NCBI GenBank assembly: GCA_031271075.1
Contig: JAISWN010000373.1
Span: 1-8,430, forward strand
Source of the DNA: Treponema sp.
Lineage (GTDB): Bacteria; Spirochaetota; Spirochaetia; Treponematales; Breznakiellaceae
Reading direction: 5' to 3'
Length of the DNA: 8,430 nucleotides
This document shows positions 7,204 to 8,430 of the stretch, one piece after another. The position numbers were made by a program, and so were the translations under genes. Each line of letters begins with the position of its first letter. The stretch's first letter is position 1. A model generated the notes under the pieces. It was not told the DNA's origin. It did no database searches and was given only the letters and a program-made list of their open reading frames with translations.

Positions 7204-8430
7204 ATGGCAGAGACCGCTTTTATCCGCAATTTTTGCATTATTGCCCACATCGATCACGGCAAGTCCACCCTGGCGGACCGGCTTATCCAAAAAGCCCGGC
7301 TGGTGGAAGACCGGGACTTCCAGGATCAGATCCTGGACAACATGGATATTGAGCGGGAGCGGGGTATAACCATTAAAAGCCAGGCGGTTACCCTGCCCTA
7401 CACCGGGGCGGACGGCCGCGAGTACGAGCTTAACCTGGTGGATACCCCCGGACACGTGGACTTTTCCTACGAGGTGTCCCGGGCGATAAACTCCTGCGAG
7501 GGGGCGCTGCTCCTGGTGGACGCCACCCAGGGGGTTCAGGCCCAGACTCTCTCCAACATGTACCTGGCCCTGGAACACAACCTGGAGATCCTCCCGGTGA
7601 TCAACAAGATAGACATGCAGGCCGCGGATATTCCCGGTTCCAGACGGCAGATCGAAAAAGACCTGGGCCTCTCCGCCGAAGACGCCCTGCTGGTTTCCGC
7701 GCGCCAGGGAACCGGGGTGGACGAGCTTTTTGAGGCCATTGTAAAACGTATCCCGCCGCCTTCGGGGAACCCCGGCGCCCCGCTTCGGGCGCTTATCTTC
7801 GACTGCCACTACGATCCCTACCGGGGGGTGGTGGTGCATCTGAGGATCTTCGACGGACGGCTTAAAACGGGGATGAAAGTTTCCTTCATGTCCTCCGGGT
7901 CCGTATACCAGGTGGAGACGGCGGGGGTCTTTAAACTTGCCCTGGTGGAAACCGGGGAGCTTTCCGCGGGATCGGTGGGCTACATCATCGCGGGGGTCAA
8001 AACCGTAGGCGATGTCCGGGTAGGGGACACGATAACCGGGGCGGAGAATCCCTGCGACAGGCCCCTGCCGGGTTTCCGGGAGGTAAAACCCGTGGTCTTC
8101 TCGTCCATCTACCCGGTGGATTCCAACGATTACGAGGAACTGCGGACCAGTATGGATAAACTCAAGCTGAACGACGCCTCCTTAGTCTACGAAAAGGATT
8201 CTTCCGTTGCCCTGGGTTTCGGCTTCCGCTGCGGTTTTCTGGGGCTCCTCCATCTGGAGGTAATACAGGAGCGGCTGGAGCGGGAATTCGATCAGTCGGT
8301 TATCTTTACCGCCCCTTCGGTTAAGTACAAGGTAAAACTGCGAAGCGGGGAGGAACTCCTGATCGACAACCCCTCCGAATACCCCGAGGAGGGCCGCGTT
8401 GAGGGGGCCGAGGAGCCCTATATCCGCGCC
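7204..8430 (+). CDS. lepA: Elongation factor 4 (LepA GTPase), 3' end outside the window
   Basis: Ribosome-associated GTPase of the translation factor family that acts on elongating or initiating ribosomes. The first 409 of about 600 residues are present and the frame is still open at the last base. GTPase motifs are complete: G1 AHIDHGKST (14-22), G2 Thr56 in RGITIKSQ, G3 DTPGH (80-84), G4 NKID (134-137), G5 SAR (165-167, where SAK is usual). The second beta-barrel domain spans about 190-280, and the next domain shows the LepA-typical GFRCGFLGLLHLEVIQERLE (340-359). ATG 7204 gives MAETAFIRNFCIIAHIDHGK, matching LepA N-termini, but has no Shine-Dalgarno; an in-frame ATG at 7159 would add 15 residues with a poorly placed GAGG. 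The gene is not related to the sugar operon. Confidence 0.97.
   Translation, partial: MAETAFIRNFCIIAHIDHGKSTLADRLIQKARLVEDRDFQDQILDNMDIERERGITIKSQAVTLPYTGADGREYELNLVDTPGHVDFSYEVSRAINSCEGALLLVDATQGVQAQTLSNMYLALEHNLEILPVINKIDMQAADIPGSRRQIEKDLGLSAEDALLVSARQGTGVDELFEAIVKRIPPPSGNPGAPLRALIFDCHYDPYRGVVVHLRIFDGRLKTGMKVSFMSSGSVYQVETAGVFKLALVETGELSAGSVGYIIAGVKTVGDVRVGDTITGAENPCDRPLPGFREVKPVVFSSIYPVDSNDYEELRTSMDKLKLNDASLVYEKDSSVALGFGFRCGFLGLLHLEVIQERLEREFDQSVIFTAPSVKYKVKLRSGEELLIDNPSEYPEEGRVEGAEEPYIRA

Noticed and set aside
7039..7839. 266-codon minus-strand frame opposite the lepA start
   Set aside because: Antisense to a highly conserved GTPase, with low-complexity translation and no domain or ribosome site.

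Overview
The window looks like a spirochaete chromosome segment, most like a Treponema. I base this on the gene families, a moderately GC-rich base composition, and the layout of an Lpl-type sugar transporter next to a YesN-type regulator. The species is inference and cannot be fixed from sequence alone.

Left part (1-1266): the 3' part of an AraC/YesN-family response regulator, entered through a tract of 38 consecutive C bases that reads in frame as polyproline. The expected receiver domain would lie upstream of the window. A 182-base intergenic region follows, with a possible terminator, a weak promoter and a small inverted repeat.

Middle (1464-6246): a four-gene plus-strand operon. It holds an LplA-type extracellular solute-binding protein, an LplB-type permease, an LplC-type permease and an enolase-superfamily (mandelate racemase-like) enzyme with what looks like a full set of catalytic residues. 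The simplest reading is import of an oligosaccharide or sugar acid under the control of the upstream regulator, then dehydration or isomerisation of an acid sugar by the enolase-family enzyme. No ATPase subunit is present, as is usual for this transporter type, which borrows a shared MsmX-like ATPase. Between the binding-protein gene and the first permease lies a 204-base region packed with four stem-loops, including a perfect 13-bp palindrome. It looks like an inserted REP/MITE-like element, or an mRNA-processing or attenuation region.

Right part: on the minus strand (6926-6377) is a small outer-membrane beta-barrel protein gene, broken by a one-base frameshift near 6790 and followed by a good intrinsic terminator. 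Its upstream region holds two tandem inverted repeats. Finally, lepA (elongation factor 4, a housekeeping GTPase) starts at 7204 on the plus strand and runs off the window end.

No RNA genes, CRISPR array, transposase or phage genes were seen. Most of the window is ordinary carbohydrate-uptake and housekeeping content. The parts most worth a second look are the poly-C tract, the hairpin cluster inside the transporter operon, and the regulatory region around 6941-7066.
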